Position numbers and translations under genes: made by a program. From contig NZ_RIAV01000001.1 in the NCBI RefSeq assembly GCF_003852715.1, positions 1-64,000 on the forward strand: a DNA stretch of 64,000 bases. The letters run 5' to 3'. Below the pieces are notes generated by a model. That model was not told the DNA's origin, searched no databases, and saw only the letters and a program-made list of their open reading frames with translations. This DNA comes from Ectobacillus antri (lineage in GTDB: Bacteria; Bacillota; Bacilli; Bacillales; Bacillaceae_G). Below are positions 44,338 to 52,904 of the stretch, piece by piece; position 1 is the stretch's first letter; every line of letters begins with the position of its first letter.

Positions 44338-44520
44338 CTATTTTTGTTTTGTCAAGCTATCCTTAATAGCCTGCAGCTCCTGCAAGATTTGCCGATCTAG
44401 TTCCTTCTTTGTACGTAAGTATTGTAAAATCTGAAATGCAATAATGACTACCAACAACATTACCAAAGGCTGTAGCAAAATACCGATTGTTGCTGAGAGA
44501 AACGCCAATGCCTCCATCAT
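44338..44520 (-). CDS. Small single-pass membrane protein
   Basis: About 60 residues from ATG 44520 (a second ATG follows at 44517), behind GGAAGGGG. One long hydrophobic helix ('ATIGILLQPLVMLLVVIIAF') is followed by a cytoplasmic charged helix ('RTKKELDRQILQELQAIKDS') likely to form a coiled coil. Not recognised. It ends next to the truncated phosphatase, and its 3' end marks the deletion junction. The longer upstream frame lacks an RBS. Confidence 0.6.
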   Translation of the reverse strand: MMEALAFLSATIGILLQPLVMLLVVIIAFQILQYLRTKKELDRQILQELQAIKDSLTKQK

Positions 44521-44745
44521 ATTCCCCTTCCTGTTTGAATTAAGGAAAGCAATTACATATGTGAATATTGTATAAGATGTACGCTTGTGATATACCACTC
44601 TTTGTAAAATATATAGGAAATATGAGTCTTATTTTTATAATATAAAAAATATTTTTCTAATTATGATTGCATATAAATCTATATATTTTTATAATAAGTA
44701 TAATAATTGTAAGGCATAAATACTCTTAGCCGGAGCGTGTGGAAG

Positions 44746-45402
44746 ATGGAGAGATTGATAGTCATCAAAGGTGTACTTATAACAAGTGTGTTAACGGTTG
44801 GTTTAATGAGTGGTTGTTCTTCTCAAGAAAAAACGCTGGTACAGTCGAAGGACACAGCTAATCAAACGATTGTAAAAGAAGAGAAACCAGCAGATGCTGC
44901 GCCTGAAAAAGTACAAGAAGAAAAGCCGGTTGCTAAGCAAGAGACACAACCGCCGAAGCCGATAGAAGCAAAGCCTGCCATAGAACCAAAGTCAGTAACA
45001 TCTGTTGTACAAGCAGATCCAAAACAATACATAGCAATTCCGTTTACAGATGATGTAGGAACCGTGTATGGTACGCTTTCCATAGAAACATCCTTTCATG
45101 TATATACCAAACGTGTAGATGAAGCAGAAGCAAAAGAAAACGGCGGGTTATATATGTACGCCATTCATGCTGAAAAAGATGGGCTGGATGTTGTCGTGGG
45201 AGATATTTTAATTGCTGACGAAAATAAAGAAAGTGACATCGAACCATCCTGGCGACGTGTCTTAAAGCGTGTGCATGGAAAAACGGTGTATGTTAATTTG
45301 ATTCGAGAGGCACCTGAGCAGTTAGCAGAGCAGCCGGACAAGCTAAAAGAGTGGCAAGACTTTCATGCGGAATTATCACATGCATTGGAAACAATGAATT
45401 AA
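44746..45402 (+). CDS. Lipoprotein, unknown function
   Basis: 218 residues. The signal peptide ends with a lipobox ('VGLMSGC') at about residue 24, so the mature protein is lipid-anchored on the outer face of the membrane. A Lys/Glu/Pro linker (about 30-85, 'EEKPVAKQETQPPKPIEAKP') leads to a folded domain of about 120 residues ('IPFTDDVGTVYGTLSIETSF', 'YVNLIREAPEQL'). I do not recognise the domain. ATG 44746 is chosen because GGAG lies ten bases before it; a GTG three codons upstream is too close. A terminator follows. Confidence 0.75.
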   Translation: MERLIVIKGVLITSVLTVGLMSGCSSQEKTLVQSKDTANQTIVKEEKPADAAPEKVQEEKPVAKQETQPPKPIEAKPAIEPKSVTSVVQADPKQYIAIPFTDDVGTVYGTLSIETSFHVYTKRVDEAEAKENGGLYMYAIHAEKDGLDVVVGDILIADENKESDIEPSWRRVLKRVHGKTVYVNLIREAPEQLAEQPDKLKEWQDFHAELSHALETMN

Positions 45403-45403
45403 T

Positions 45404-45431
45404 AAGCGAGCGAATATAGCTCGCTTTTTTT
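45404..45431 (+). terminator. Intrinsic terminator
   Basis: AAGCGAGC-GAATATA-GCTCGCTTTTTTT after the lipoprotein gene. Confidence 0.87.
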
Positions 45432-45522
45432 GCGTGTATATGAATTCACACGGGAAGAGGCGTTCCCTTTCTACTTAAGAAGAATATGTTAGCAGTAATA
45501 AAATAGGAACGGTGGGAGTGAA

Positions 45523-46107
45523 ATGGATCGAGAATATAGCGAAGAGTTGTTGCTTGAAATGGGAACCTATATCCTTGCGCTTGGCAGCGTTATAGCAGCT
45601 ATCGGACAAACAAAAAATTTGATATATAAGGATGAGAACGGAAAGATTTTGTTTGCGCAAGGAAACGTCATAGAAGCTGTTGGCAATGTGATTGAGGCAA
45701 TTGGGCGCACAAAGCTATATGAAATGGAACCATTTGAACCTGAGCTTGCAACCATCACAGGCTGTTGGTTGCAGGCAACTGGCAACACAACAAACGCTGT
45801 TGCAACACAATTTGAAATCGAGGGCGAGGAGCAAGTGGGCAATCAGTTCAATGCAGTGGGAAGCGGTGTGCAAGCGCTTGGTGCGACATTTGAGGCGGCT
45901 GGTCTTTCTGCAAGAGGCACAAAAAGAGGTCGTGTTGAAAGCAATGGAAATGTATTGATTGCGATTGGTTCCTATTTAGAATCGTCCGGTCACCTATCGC
46001 TGTTAAACGACCAAAAAGGTGTGGGGAATGCACTATTATTTACAGGAAGCTGGGTGCTTGCAATAGGTGCACTGCTTACAGTTTATGGACTGCAAATTAA
46101 GGACTGA
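45523..46107 (+). CDS. DUF6944-type repetitive protein
   Basis: 194 residues built of degenerate ~20-residue Gly/Ala repeats: 'YILALGSVIAAIGQTKN', 'GNVIEAVGNVIEAIGRTK', 'GNQFNAVGSGVQALGATFEA', 'GNVLIAIGSYLESSGH', 'GNALLFTGSWVLAIGALLTV'. Each contains G-x(3)-A-x-G. The pattern suggests packed amphipathic helices, perhaps membrane-associated. I recall it as the Bacillus DUF6944 group. Function unknown. RBS GGTGGGAGTG. Confidence 0.72.
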   Translation: MDREYSEELLLEMGTYILALGSVIAAIGQTKNLIYKDENGKILFAQGNVIEAVGNVIEAIGRTKLYEMEPFEPELATITGCWLQATGNTTNAVATQFEIEGEEQVGNQFNAVGSGVQALGATFEAAGLSARGTKRGRVESNGNVLIAIGSYLESSGHLSLLNDQKGVGNALLFTGSWVLAIGALLTVYGLQIKD

Positions 46108-46198
46108 TAGGAAGGGGCTTTTAAATAAATCTTTGTATTGCAGTACACTATATCGTCATCTTGTGGCAAACTAAAAGAAAAACCAAAGGAAGGGTCAG

Positions 46199-46756
46199 AT
46201 GAAACAACGTCATATTTTTGTCGCTTTTTTTCGCAGCAGCATGCTTGGATACGGAGGAGGACCTTCAACGATTCCTCTCGTTCATAAAGAGGTAGTGGAG
46301 CGTTTTAAGTGGATGAATGAAGAAGAATTCGGTGACGTGCTGGCGATTGGCAACACGTTGCCAGGTCCAATCAACACGAAAATGGCAGGATATATCGGTT
46401 TTCGAGTTGGGGGTATACCAGGCATGCTAAATGCAGTGCTCGCTACAATACTGCCTACCATTATTTTAATGATTGTACTGCTCACTACTTTGGTCACGTT
46501 CAAGGATTTAAAGTGGGTACAGGGCATGACGAAGGGGATTGTTCCTGTTGTAGGTGTGATGCTCGGCGTATTAACATGGCAATTTATACAAAGTTCAGTC
46601 AAGGGACTGCGATGGCCTTTTACAATCGTTCATCTCGTAGTGGGCGTACTTTTCATAGAAATTTTTCATGTACATCCGGGCTTTATCATTGGGGGATTGT
46701 TGCTATTTGCTTTGTGCAAACCATCTAAATCAAAAGAACAGAAGGGATTATCATGA
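46199..46756 (+). CDS. Short-chain chromate transporter, first half
   Basis: 185 residues, one CHR domain (about five or six TM helices). Diagnostic motifs are 'LGYGGGPSTIPLVHKEVVE', 'LAIGNTLPGPINTKMAGYIG' and the C-terminal 'VHPGFIIGGLL'. In Bacillus such half-size proteins act in pairs of opposite membrane orientation (like YwrA/YwrB) and export chromate. It overlaps the second half by ATGA. RBS GGAAGGGTCAG. Confidence 0.9.
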   Translation: MKQRHIFVAFFRSSMLGYGGGPSTIPLVHKEVVERFKWMNEEEFGDVLAIGNTLPGPINTKMAGYIGFRVGGIPGMLNAVLATILPTIILMIVLLTTLVTFKDLKWVQGMTKGIVPVVGVMLGVLTWQFIQSSVKGLRWPFTIVHLVVGVLFIEIFHVHPGFIIGGLLLFALCKPSKSKEQKGLS

Positions 46757-47280
46757 TGGTGTATTGGGATCTGTTTTGGGCTTTTTTCATCGCTAACATA
46801 TTAGGATACGGAGGGGGGCCTGCGACCATTCCGCTCATTCAAACCGAAGTGATACAGCGCGGTTGGCTGACAAATCAAGAGTTTAACGAAGCACTTGCGA
46901 TGGGAAATGCTTTGCCTGGTCCTATCGCCACGAAAATGGCGGGATATATTGGCTTTCATGAAGGCGGTGTACTAGGAGCATTCTTAGCGGTTTTCGCCAC
47001 AGTAGCCCCATCGTTATTGCTGATGCTAACGCTAATGGGCATTTTATATACATATCGTCATTCTCAACAGGTAAAACGCATGACCTTGTACGTTAAGCCA
47101 ACAATCGCTGTCTTGCTCGGCATTATGGCTTTTCGATCATTTGAAGAATCGTATCTGCAGGTTGGTGCTGGGCAAATGTTGTTTCTAGGAATAATAAGCT
47201 ACATTTTATTGGAAAAGGTAAAAGTACATCCTGCCATTGTTGTACTAGGGGCTTTGATATACGGAGGGCTCAATCTATAG
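46753..47280 (+). CDS. Short-chain chromate transporter, second half
   Basis: 175 residues, a second CHR domain with the same motifs ('LGYGGGPATIPLIQTEVI', 'LAMGNALPGPIATKMAGYIG', 'VHPAIVVLGALIYGG'). It starts with ATG overlapping the previous stop (ATGA), implying coupled translation and a 1:1 complex with its partner. The two halves are clearly paralogous and probably inverted in the membrane relative to each other. No chromate regulator is adjacent. Confidence 0.9.
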   Translation: MMVYWDLFWAFFIANILGYGGGPATIPLIQTEVIQRGWLTNQEFNEALAMGNALPGPIATKMAGYIGFHEGGVLGAFLAVFATVAPSLLLMLTLMGILYTYRHSQQVKRMTLYVKPTIAVLLGIMAFRSFEESYLQVGAGQMLFLGIISYILLEKVKVHPAIVVLGALIYGGLNL

Positions 47281-47489
47281 GTTGATAGTATAGATATAGG
47301 CCGTTAGTATGCAAGCAAGATACGAAAGTGAGAAGAAACTCTTTTATATGATATTTGGAAACATAAGGGTAGAAGAGAGTTTGATACAGGTAATAGAGAC
47401 AAAAATTTACATAGATACATATGTACTTTCATATAAGCATTTTTGGACAAGTTGCATGTAATAATAGTTCATAAGACAGGAGGTTATAT

Positions 47490-47537
47490 ATGAAACGTAA
47501 ACATAAGGACTGTTTTTTAGGTTTTGATACAAAATGA
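47490..47537 (+). CDS. Possible 15-residue peptide
   Basis: ATG 47490 follows ACAGGAGGTTATAT, one of the best ribosome binding sites of the window. It opens a 15-codon frame, MKRKHKDCFLGFDTK, ending TGA. It could be a truncated gene, a leader peptide or a real micropeptide. Nothing in the peptide is recognised. Confidence 0.3.
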   Translation: MKRKHKDCFLGFDTK

Positions 47538-47603
47538 AAAGTAGCCATGCTTCATGTATGGTGTTCATATCCAATGGTTTTTCATCTAAAATCGTCAAGG
47601 ATA

Positions 47604-47644
47604 CCCCCACTTCAAACAGACTGCAAGGTCGTTAAGTGGTGGGT
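47604..47644 (+). other. Degenerate IS605-type right-end hairpin
   Basis: CCCCCACTT and AAGTGGTGGGTTGTTGAC enclose an 18-20 base loop. Arms and trailer resemble the hairpin at 80-117 (CCCCACCT / AGGTGGCGGGTAGTTCAC). No transposase gene is next to it, so it would be a solitary relic. Confidence 0.35.
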
Positions 47645-47843
47645 TGTTGACTTGCTAATTCGTAGGGATAGTTGCGTAAAAAACATGGAGTTAAATCTAG
47701 CAGCAACAACTATATTTGCTGATATAACATTATGTTGCAATCTCGTATACATACTAGGCACCATTGACACAGAAATGAACACTCGTTAACATTAGTTTAT
47801 AGTATCAACTTATGTTTATGCGAATAAAAGGCAGGTTACCCAA

Positions 47844-48473
47844 ATGAACCATTTAATTGTAGATTTAGATCCATCCAGTACGAAACATAAAATTTTAGTG
47901 ACGTCGATTGAACTGTTTTCCCGCAAAGGCTACTCGGCTGTTTCCGTAAGGGAGATTACAAAGGCTGTGGGCGTAAAGGAAAGCTCTTTGTACAATCACT
48001 TCAAATCAAAAGAAGACATTTTGCAGATGATTTATGATGTGTTTCAAACACAACATAGCAAGGCGTTGCCTGATGTAAGCTTATTGCCGATGATTGTGAA
48101 AAAGCAGTCTGTTGAGCAGTTTTTAAAAGCGGGCGTGCAAAACTTTAAGGATTCCGTTCAAGTTGATTTGCATGAGAAAATGTGGCGTATTGTAAGTATC
48201 GAGCAATTTCGGGATCAACGTGCGCGCGACATTGTTGTCAATCAAATCTACGGAAAAACAATCGAATTTTTAGAAGCGGCTTTTAAAGCATTTATGGCTG
48301 AAAACAAAATTAAAGAACAGGATGCACGCCAGCTTGCAATCGAGTATCAATATCCTGTGTTCACCATGATGATGGAATTTATGCTACTTCGCTACGATAA
48401 CAAGGACACAGCAGAAGTAGAGCAGAAGATGCTCCGGCATGTGGCGTTTTTCTTGCATTATTTAGAATGCTAA
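47844..48473 (+). CDS. TetR/AcrR-family regulator
   Basis: 209 residues. The N-terminal HTH is 'ILVTSIELFSRKGYSAVSVR', 'EITKAVGVKESSLYNHFKSK' and 'EDILQMIYDVF'. The C-terminal ligand domain is all-helical, with 'MWRIVSIEQFRDQRARDI'. RBS AAAGGCAGG (weak). A terminator follows. The nearest palindrome of TetR type, ACTAACGATAGTTAGT, lies at 48729-48744 upstream of the MFS gene of the copper operon, so it might control that transporter. Confidence 0.88.
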   Translation: MNHLIVDLDPSSTKHKILVTSIELFSRKGYSAVSVREITKAVGVKESSLYNHFKSKEDILQMIYDVFQTQHSKALPDVSLLPMIVKKQSVEQFLKAGVQNFKDSVQVDLHEKMWRIVSIEQFRDQRARDIVVNQIYGKTIEFLEAAFKAFMAENKIKEQDARQLAIEYQYPVFTMMMEFMLLRYDNKDTAEVEQKMLRHVAFFLHYLEC

Positions 48474-48498
48474 CCACCTATACCGATAGGTGGTTTTC
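48472..48498 (+). terminator. Intrinsic terminator of the TetR gene
   Basis: AACCACCTA-TACCGA-TAGGTGGTTTTC overlapping the stop codon. Confidence 0.75.
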
Positions 48499-48510
48499 TT
48501 ATTTCTTGCT

Positions 48511-48660
48511 CTGTGAAAGTTCGTTGTTGATTTCCGTTACGGAGTTTCGCTTGCCGCGGATAGCTATCTCCTCAGAGCTATGTGCCTGCAGGGCTCTCTT
48601 TGACTCGCTTCACTCCAATCAACAAGTCTCAATTAGCAACATTAGACTGTAACACAACTT
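48511..48660 (-). repeat. Dispersed intergenic repeat, copy 4 (longest)
   Basis: About 150 bp, inverted orientation. GTTGTTGATTTCCGTTACGG opens it, followed by GCGGATAGCTATCTCCTCAG and AGCTATGTGCCTGCAGGGCT. It ends CTTCACTCCAATCAACAAGT and the ATTGTTAATGTTGC-type tail in complement. It includes the inner stem GATAGCTATC-TCCTCA-GAGCTATG missing from copy 2. Confidence 0.66.
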
Positions 48661-48728
48661 ATTTTTTATAAAATTATACAAACATATGGAAAAACATAAA
48701 TGTCTGTGATAAGATTCATACAAAACTA

Positions 48729-48744
48729 ACTAACGATAGTTAGT
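48729..48744. promoter_or_regulatory. TetR-type palindrome
   Basis: ACTAAC-GATA-GTTAGT, an inverted repeat of TetR operator size, 24 bp upstream of the -35 box of the copper operon. It may be bound by the TetR protein encoded just upstream (inference). Confidence 0.5.
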
Positions 48745-48767
48745 ATAAAATAAAAATTTAAAAAAGA

Positions 48768-48796
48768 TTGACACATACTATAGGGGGGTATAGTAT
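48768..48796 (+). promoter_or_regulatory. Copper-operon promoter with CsoR-like operator
   Basis: TTGACA (48768-48773), 17 bp spacer, TAGTAT (48791-48796). The spacer and -10 box hold ATACTATA-GGGGGG-TATAGTAT (48775-48796), a perfect inverted repeat around a G tract. CsoR sites are pseudopalindromes with a G-rich centre, so CsoR made by the operon should block RNA polymerase here until Cu(I) binds. Confidence 0.78.
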
Positions 48797-48820
48797 ATTG
48801 TGTAAAGGGAGGAGAATATC

Positions 48821-50172
48821 ATGGAACATGTTCAAATGGTTACTTCGCTTCAACAAGATTATGCTAAAAAAGAGCTATTACAATCACTATCTTTTTATTA
48901 GGCATATTTATGGGCGCTTTAGATCACGGAATTGTGGGGCCGGCGCTAAGTTCCATCATTCAATTTTATAATATTGAGGCCTCGTGGGGCGTATGGAGCT
49001 TTACTATCTACACTTTGTTTTTTGCAGTTAGTATACCGCTTATGGGCAAGTTTTCTGACCGAATTGGAAGAAAGCATATTTACGCTATCGGCATTACGCT
49101 ATTTTCAATCGGCTCTTTACTGGCAGCATTAGCACCAAACTTTATCTTGTTTTTAATAGGGCGTGCTGTGCAAGCAATTGGCACGGGTGGTATTTTTCCT
49201 ATCACAGCTGCACAAATCGCTGCAACGTACCCGCCAGAAAAGAGAGGAAAGGCATTAGGTTATATCGGTGTTGTGTTTGGAATAGGAAGCATTCTAGGTC
49301 CGATTGTTGGCGGATTCATTCTAAAATATTTAACATGGCAATGGATTTTTCTTATCAACATCCCAGTTTCTGTAGCTATTTTGTTTCTTTTACTAGGTGT
49401 AAAGCAATCACAAGAATTGACGAAAAAACCGATTGATTACAGAGGTATTGTTTTACTAACACTCACTATATTAACAGTCATGCTCAGTATTACGCTAAAA
49501 AGCCCTGTACTAATTATGATTGGACTTTTATGGTGTTATCTACTTGTTAAAGCGGAGAAGAAAGCAAAAGATCCAGTTGTGAATATACGCTACTTTACGA
49601 AACGAAATACGTTGTCTCTATTGTTGCTTTCTCTAACATCGGGATTCATCATGGCATCTACTATTAATTTATTGCCACTGTTTGGAGAGACAGTATTGGG
49701 GTTAAGTAAAGCGGAATCTGGAATTGGTGTTACGCCTCTGGCCATTTCTTCCATGATTGCATCGTTAATTGGCGGTTTACTAGTTGATAAAATCGGTGCA
49801 AATAAAGTGTTGCTAGGAGGCTTCTCCTTCACACTACTTGGTGCAGTTGCACTCGCATTATTTGTAAATTATATATCAGCCTTCGTTGTTACAATCACAG
49901 TGATGGGGTTTGGCATTGGCATTATTATCGGCGCACCGCTTAATGTGATGATGATGAAAAATGTAAGTGTGCAAGAAACCGGCTCCGCTATTGGATTTTT
50001 AAGCTTACTGCGTTCCCTCGGCTCAACCCTTGGACCGACTATGGCCGGCATTATGCTGACTGTGTTTCCTGACAAATTCACGTATATCTACCTGATTAGT
50101 GCAGCTCTTTCCATTCTTAGTGTGATGGTGGTTTTTAGCTTTACGACAACAAGAAAGCAGACACAGCGATGA
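48821..50172 (+). CDS. MFS transporter at the head of the copper operon, N-terminal frameshift
   Basis: About 450 codons. ATG 48821 has AAAGGGAGGAG and encodes 'MEHVQMVTSLQQDYAKK'. Adding one A to the A6 run at 48866-48871 would join it to 'RAITITIFLLGIFMGALDHG', the natural first TM helix. As given, the frame breaks there, and only an internal ATG at 48910 opens the rest. The remaining 420 residues are a standard DHA2 transporter with motif A 'GKFSDRIGRKHIY' and 'GIGSILGPIVGGFI'. It may be a real mutation, slippage-controlled expression, or an error in the sequence. It overlaps csoR by ATGA. Its presence in a cop operon suggests metal or metallophore export (inference). Confidence 0.75.
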
Positions 50173-50444
50173 GTGAACCAAATAGAATGGATACCCATGT
50201 CGTAAAGCTAGAAAATAGACTGAATCGAATTGAAGGACAAATTCGAGGGATTAAAGGCTTAATTCAAAAGGAAGTGTATTGTGACGATATTCTTATTCAA
50301 ATCTCGGCGGTGCAGGCAGCGCTAAGTGGTGTAGCAAAAGAATTGTTTGAGAAGCATTTACGTTTCTGTGCAGCTGAGCGAATTGCTTCGGGAGATACAG
50401 CTGTTATGGATGAACTGATGATTACAATAAAAAGGTTAAAATAA
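50169..50444 (+). CDS. csoR: Copper-sensing repressor CsoR
   Basis: 91 residues, all-helical DUF156/CsoR-RcnR fold. The Cu(I) site Cys-His-Cys is complete: Cys38 ('VYCDDIL'), His63 and Cys67 ('KHLRFCAAE'). '[17 protein letters not shown]' is the DNA-binding helix. When Cu(I) binds, the tetramer leaves DNA. It starts within the stop of the MFS gene (ATGA) and lies 32 bp before copA. The G-centred palindrome in the operon promoter is its likely site. Confidence 0.95.
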   Translation: MSEPNRMDTHVVKLENRLNRIEGQIRGIKGLIQKEVYCDDILIQISAVQAALSGVAKELFEKHLRFCAAERIASGDTAVMDELMITIKRLK

Positions 50445-50476
50445 TAGAAACAGGGTGTTACAGGGAGGGACATACA

Positions 50477-52885
50477 ATGAGTGAAAAGTTAGAAGAAGTA
50501 CATTTAGATATAGCAGGCATGACCTGTGCGGCATGCGCGCTTCGCATTGAAAAGAAATTAAATAAGGTGGATGGTGTTGAACAGGCAAACGTCAACTTTG
50601 CTTTGGAAAAGTCGACAATCTCTTTCAATCCAGATAAAACAAATATTCAACAGTTTGAGCAAGCGATTGAAAAATTAGGCTATAGCGTAATTCATGAAAA
50701 AGCAGAGTTTCGTATTGCTGGTATGACATGCGCCGCTTGTGCGAATCGAATTGAAAAAGGTTTAAACCGGATGTCGGGTGTTGTAAGTGCCACTGTCAAC
50801 TTTGCACTAGAAACCGCTATGGTCGAATATTATCCATCAAAGGTCACAACTAAGGATATTATGGATAAAGTGAAAAAGCTTGGGTATGAAGCCATACTTA
50901 AAGAAGACCAAGGAAATGAGATAGATCAGCGCGAGCAGGAAATCCAAACGCAAAAAGGAAAATTTCTGTTTTCTCTTATCTTGTCCCTGCCGCTTTTATG
51001 GGCGATGGTGAGTCACTTTTCGTTTACTTCCTTCATCTATTTGCCGGAAATGTTTATGAATCCGTGGGTGCAATTTTTGTTAGCAACACCTGTACAATTT
51101 GTTGTCGGAAAACAATTTTATGTCGGCGCATACAAGGCGCTACGCAACAAAAGCGCCAATATGGATGTGTTAGTGGCACTCGGAACATCCGCTGCCTATT
51201 TTTATAGCTTGTATCTATCCGTCCGCTCGATTGGTTCTGATGGTCATATGGTGGAATTGTATTACGAAACGAGCGCCGTTCTCATTACGCTGATTATTCT
51301 CGGCAAGCTGTTTGAGGCAAACGCAAAAGGCAAATCCTCAGAAGCAATAAAAAAACTCATGGGGCTGCAAGCGAAAACGGCAATCGTTGTACGAGATGGT
51401 GTTGAACAAGAAATTACCTTAACTGAAGTCGTTGTGGGAGACGAAATTCTTGTGAAGCCGGGTGACAAAATTCCGGTTGACGGTGAAATTATCGAAGGAC
51501 GCTCTGCGCTTGACGAGTCCATGCTAACAGGAGAAAGTGTACCTGTTGATAAAACAGTAGGTGATTCTGTAATTGGCGCAACGATCAATAAAAATGGATT
51601 TTTGCGTATCAAGGCAACGAAGGTTGGGCGTGATACCGCTCTTGCACAAATCATCAAGGTGGTCGAAGATGCACAAGGCTCTAAGGCGCCGATTCAAAGG
51701 CTCGCGGACCAAATATCGGGTATTTTCGTACCAATTGTAGTCGGCATTGCAGTTCTTACATTTTTGGTATGGTTCTTCTTTGTAAGTCCGGGCGAATTTG
51801 CAGAAGCGTTAGAAAAACTAATCGCAGTTCTCGTTATCGCTTGTCCTTGTGCACTCGGATTAGCAACACCAACGTCAATTATGGCAGGATCAGGTCGTTC
51901 AGCAGAATTTGGTATTCTCTTTAAGGGCGGCGAGCATCTTGAAGCGACGCAGAAAATCACCACAATTTTGCTTGATAAAACAGGTACAGTTACAAACGGA
52001 GCACCTGTTTTAACCGATGTTCACCCTGTTATGGATGAAAGTGAATTTCTTTACTTGGTTGGTACGGCAGAAAAGCAATCCGAGCATCCGCTAGCCGAAG
52101 CAATTGTACAAGGGATTAAAGAAAAAGGAATTACACTTGGAGATGTAGAGGCATTTACGGCCATTCCGGGATTTGGTATTGAAGCTATGGTGAGCGGTAA
52201 GCGCATTTTGGTCGGAACACGTAAGCTGATGCAGCAAGCACAGGTTGATGTATCACCGCAGCAAAAGCGTATGGAAATGCTTGAAAGAGTCGGTAAAACA
52301 GCGATGTTGGTTGCGGTGGACGGCGCATATGCCGGCATGGTGGCCGTGGCTGATACGATTAAGGAGACTTCAAAAGAAGCGATTGAAAGGCTACATGCAC
52401 TAGGGCTGGAAGTGATTATGATTACAGGAGATAACGAGCGAACAGCACAAGCAATTGCCGAGCAAGCAGGCATCAAGCAGGTTATTGCGGAAGTGCTGCC
52501 CGAAGGAAAAGCAAACGAAGTGAAACGATTGCAGGCTGCCGGAAAGAAAGTGGCCATGGTCGGAGATGGCATCAACGACGCACCTGCCCTTGCTGTGGCT
52601 GATATTGGTATGGCGATCGGAACAGGGACGGATATCGCGATGGAGGCAGCTGATATTACCCTGATTCGCGGCGATTTAACAAGCATCGCGGACGCTATCT
52701 TGATGAGCAAAAAAACAATGGCAAATATCAAACAAAACTTATTCTGGGCATTCGCATATAACGCAATTGGCGTTCCAATCGCCGCAGTAGGGTTGCTGGC
52801 GCCTTGGGTAGCCGGCGCGGCGATGGCCTTCAGTTCGGTTTCTGTTGTGCTAAACGCACTTCGCTTACAGCGAATTAAACTTTGA
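50477..52885 (+). CDS. copA: Copper-exporting P1B-type ATPase
   Basis: 802 residues. Two N-terminal HMA domains each carry GMTCAAC (Cys17/Cys20 and Cys85/Cys88) to receive Cu(I) from CopZ. There are eight TM helices. The transport site '[12 protein letters not shown]' has the CPC motif, the phosphorylation site is 'DKTGTVTNG', the SEHPL motif is 'SEHPLAEAI', and the hinge is '[12 protein letters not shown]'. It pumps Cu(I) out of the cytosol at the cost of ATP. RBS AGGGAGGG. The length equals that of B. subtilis CopA. Confidence 0.96.
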   Translation: MSEKLEEVHLDIAGMTCAACALRIEKKLNKVDGVEQANVNFALEKSTISFNPDKTNIQQFEQAIEKLGYSVIHEKAEFRIAGMTCAACANRIEKGLNRMSGVVSATVNFALETAMVEYYPSKVTTKDIMDKVKKLGYEAILKEDQGNEIDQREQEIQTQKGKFLFSLILSLPLLWAMVSHFSFTSFIYLPEMFMNPWVQFLLATPVQFVVGKQFYVGAYKALRNKSANMDVLVALGTSAAYFYSLYLSVRSIGSDGHMVELYYETSAVLITLIILGKLFEANAKGKSSEAIKKLMGLQAKTAIVVRDGVEQEITLTEVVVGDEILVKPGDKIPVDGEIIEGRSALDESMLTGESVPVDKTVGDSVIGATINKNGFLRIKATKVGRDTALAQIIKVVEDAQGSKAPIQRLADQISGIFVPIVVGIAVLTFLVWFFFVSPGEFAEALEKLIAVLVIACPCALGLATPTSIMAGSGRSAEFGILFKGGEHLEATQKITTILLDKTGTVTNGAPVLTDVHPVMDESEFLYLVGTAEKQSEHPLAEAIVQGIKEKGITLGDVEAFTAIPGFGIEAMVSGKRILVGTRKLMQQAQVDVSPQQKRMEMLERVGKTAMLVAVDGAYAGMVAVADTIKETSKEAIERLHALGLEVIMITGDNERTAQAIAEQAGIKQVIAEVLPEGKANEVKRLQAAGKKVAMVGDGINDAPALAVADIGMAIGTGTDIAMEAADITLIRGDLTSIADAILMSKKTMANIKQNLFWAFAYNAIGVPIAAVGLLAPWVAGAAMAFSSVSVVLNALRLQRIKL

Positions 52886-52904
52886 TAAAAAGGAGGTAAA
52901 ACAT

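Larger units (their letters stand above)
47281..47843. other. Long intergenic region with element remnants
   Basis: 560 bp, AT-rich. It holds a 15-codon frame with a strong RBS (47490-47537) and a degenerate IS605-type hairpin (47604-47644), listed separately. A minus-strand frame at 47407-47610 ('MGVSLTILDEKPLDMNTIHE') lacks a clear RBS and is not recognised. The last 80 bp include TTGACA at about 47764 that may be the -35 box of the TetR gene. Confidence 0.4.

Noticed and set aside
47407-47610. 67-codon minus-strand frame 'MGVSLTILDEKPLD'
   Set aside because: No RBS and AT-rich low-quality coding; overlaps the hairpin relic. It could still be part of a lost gene.
52051-52731. 226-codon frame antisense to copA
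   Set aside because: Shadow of copA; no ribosome binding site and a composition of reversed codons.
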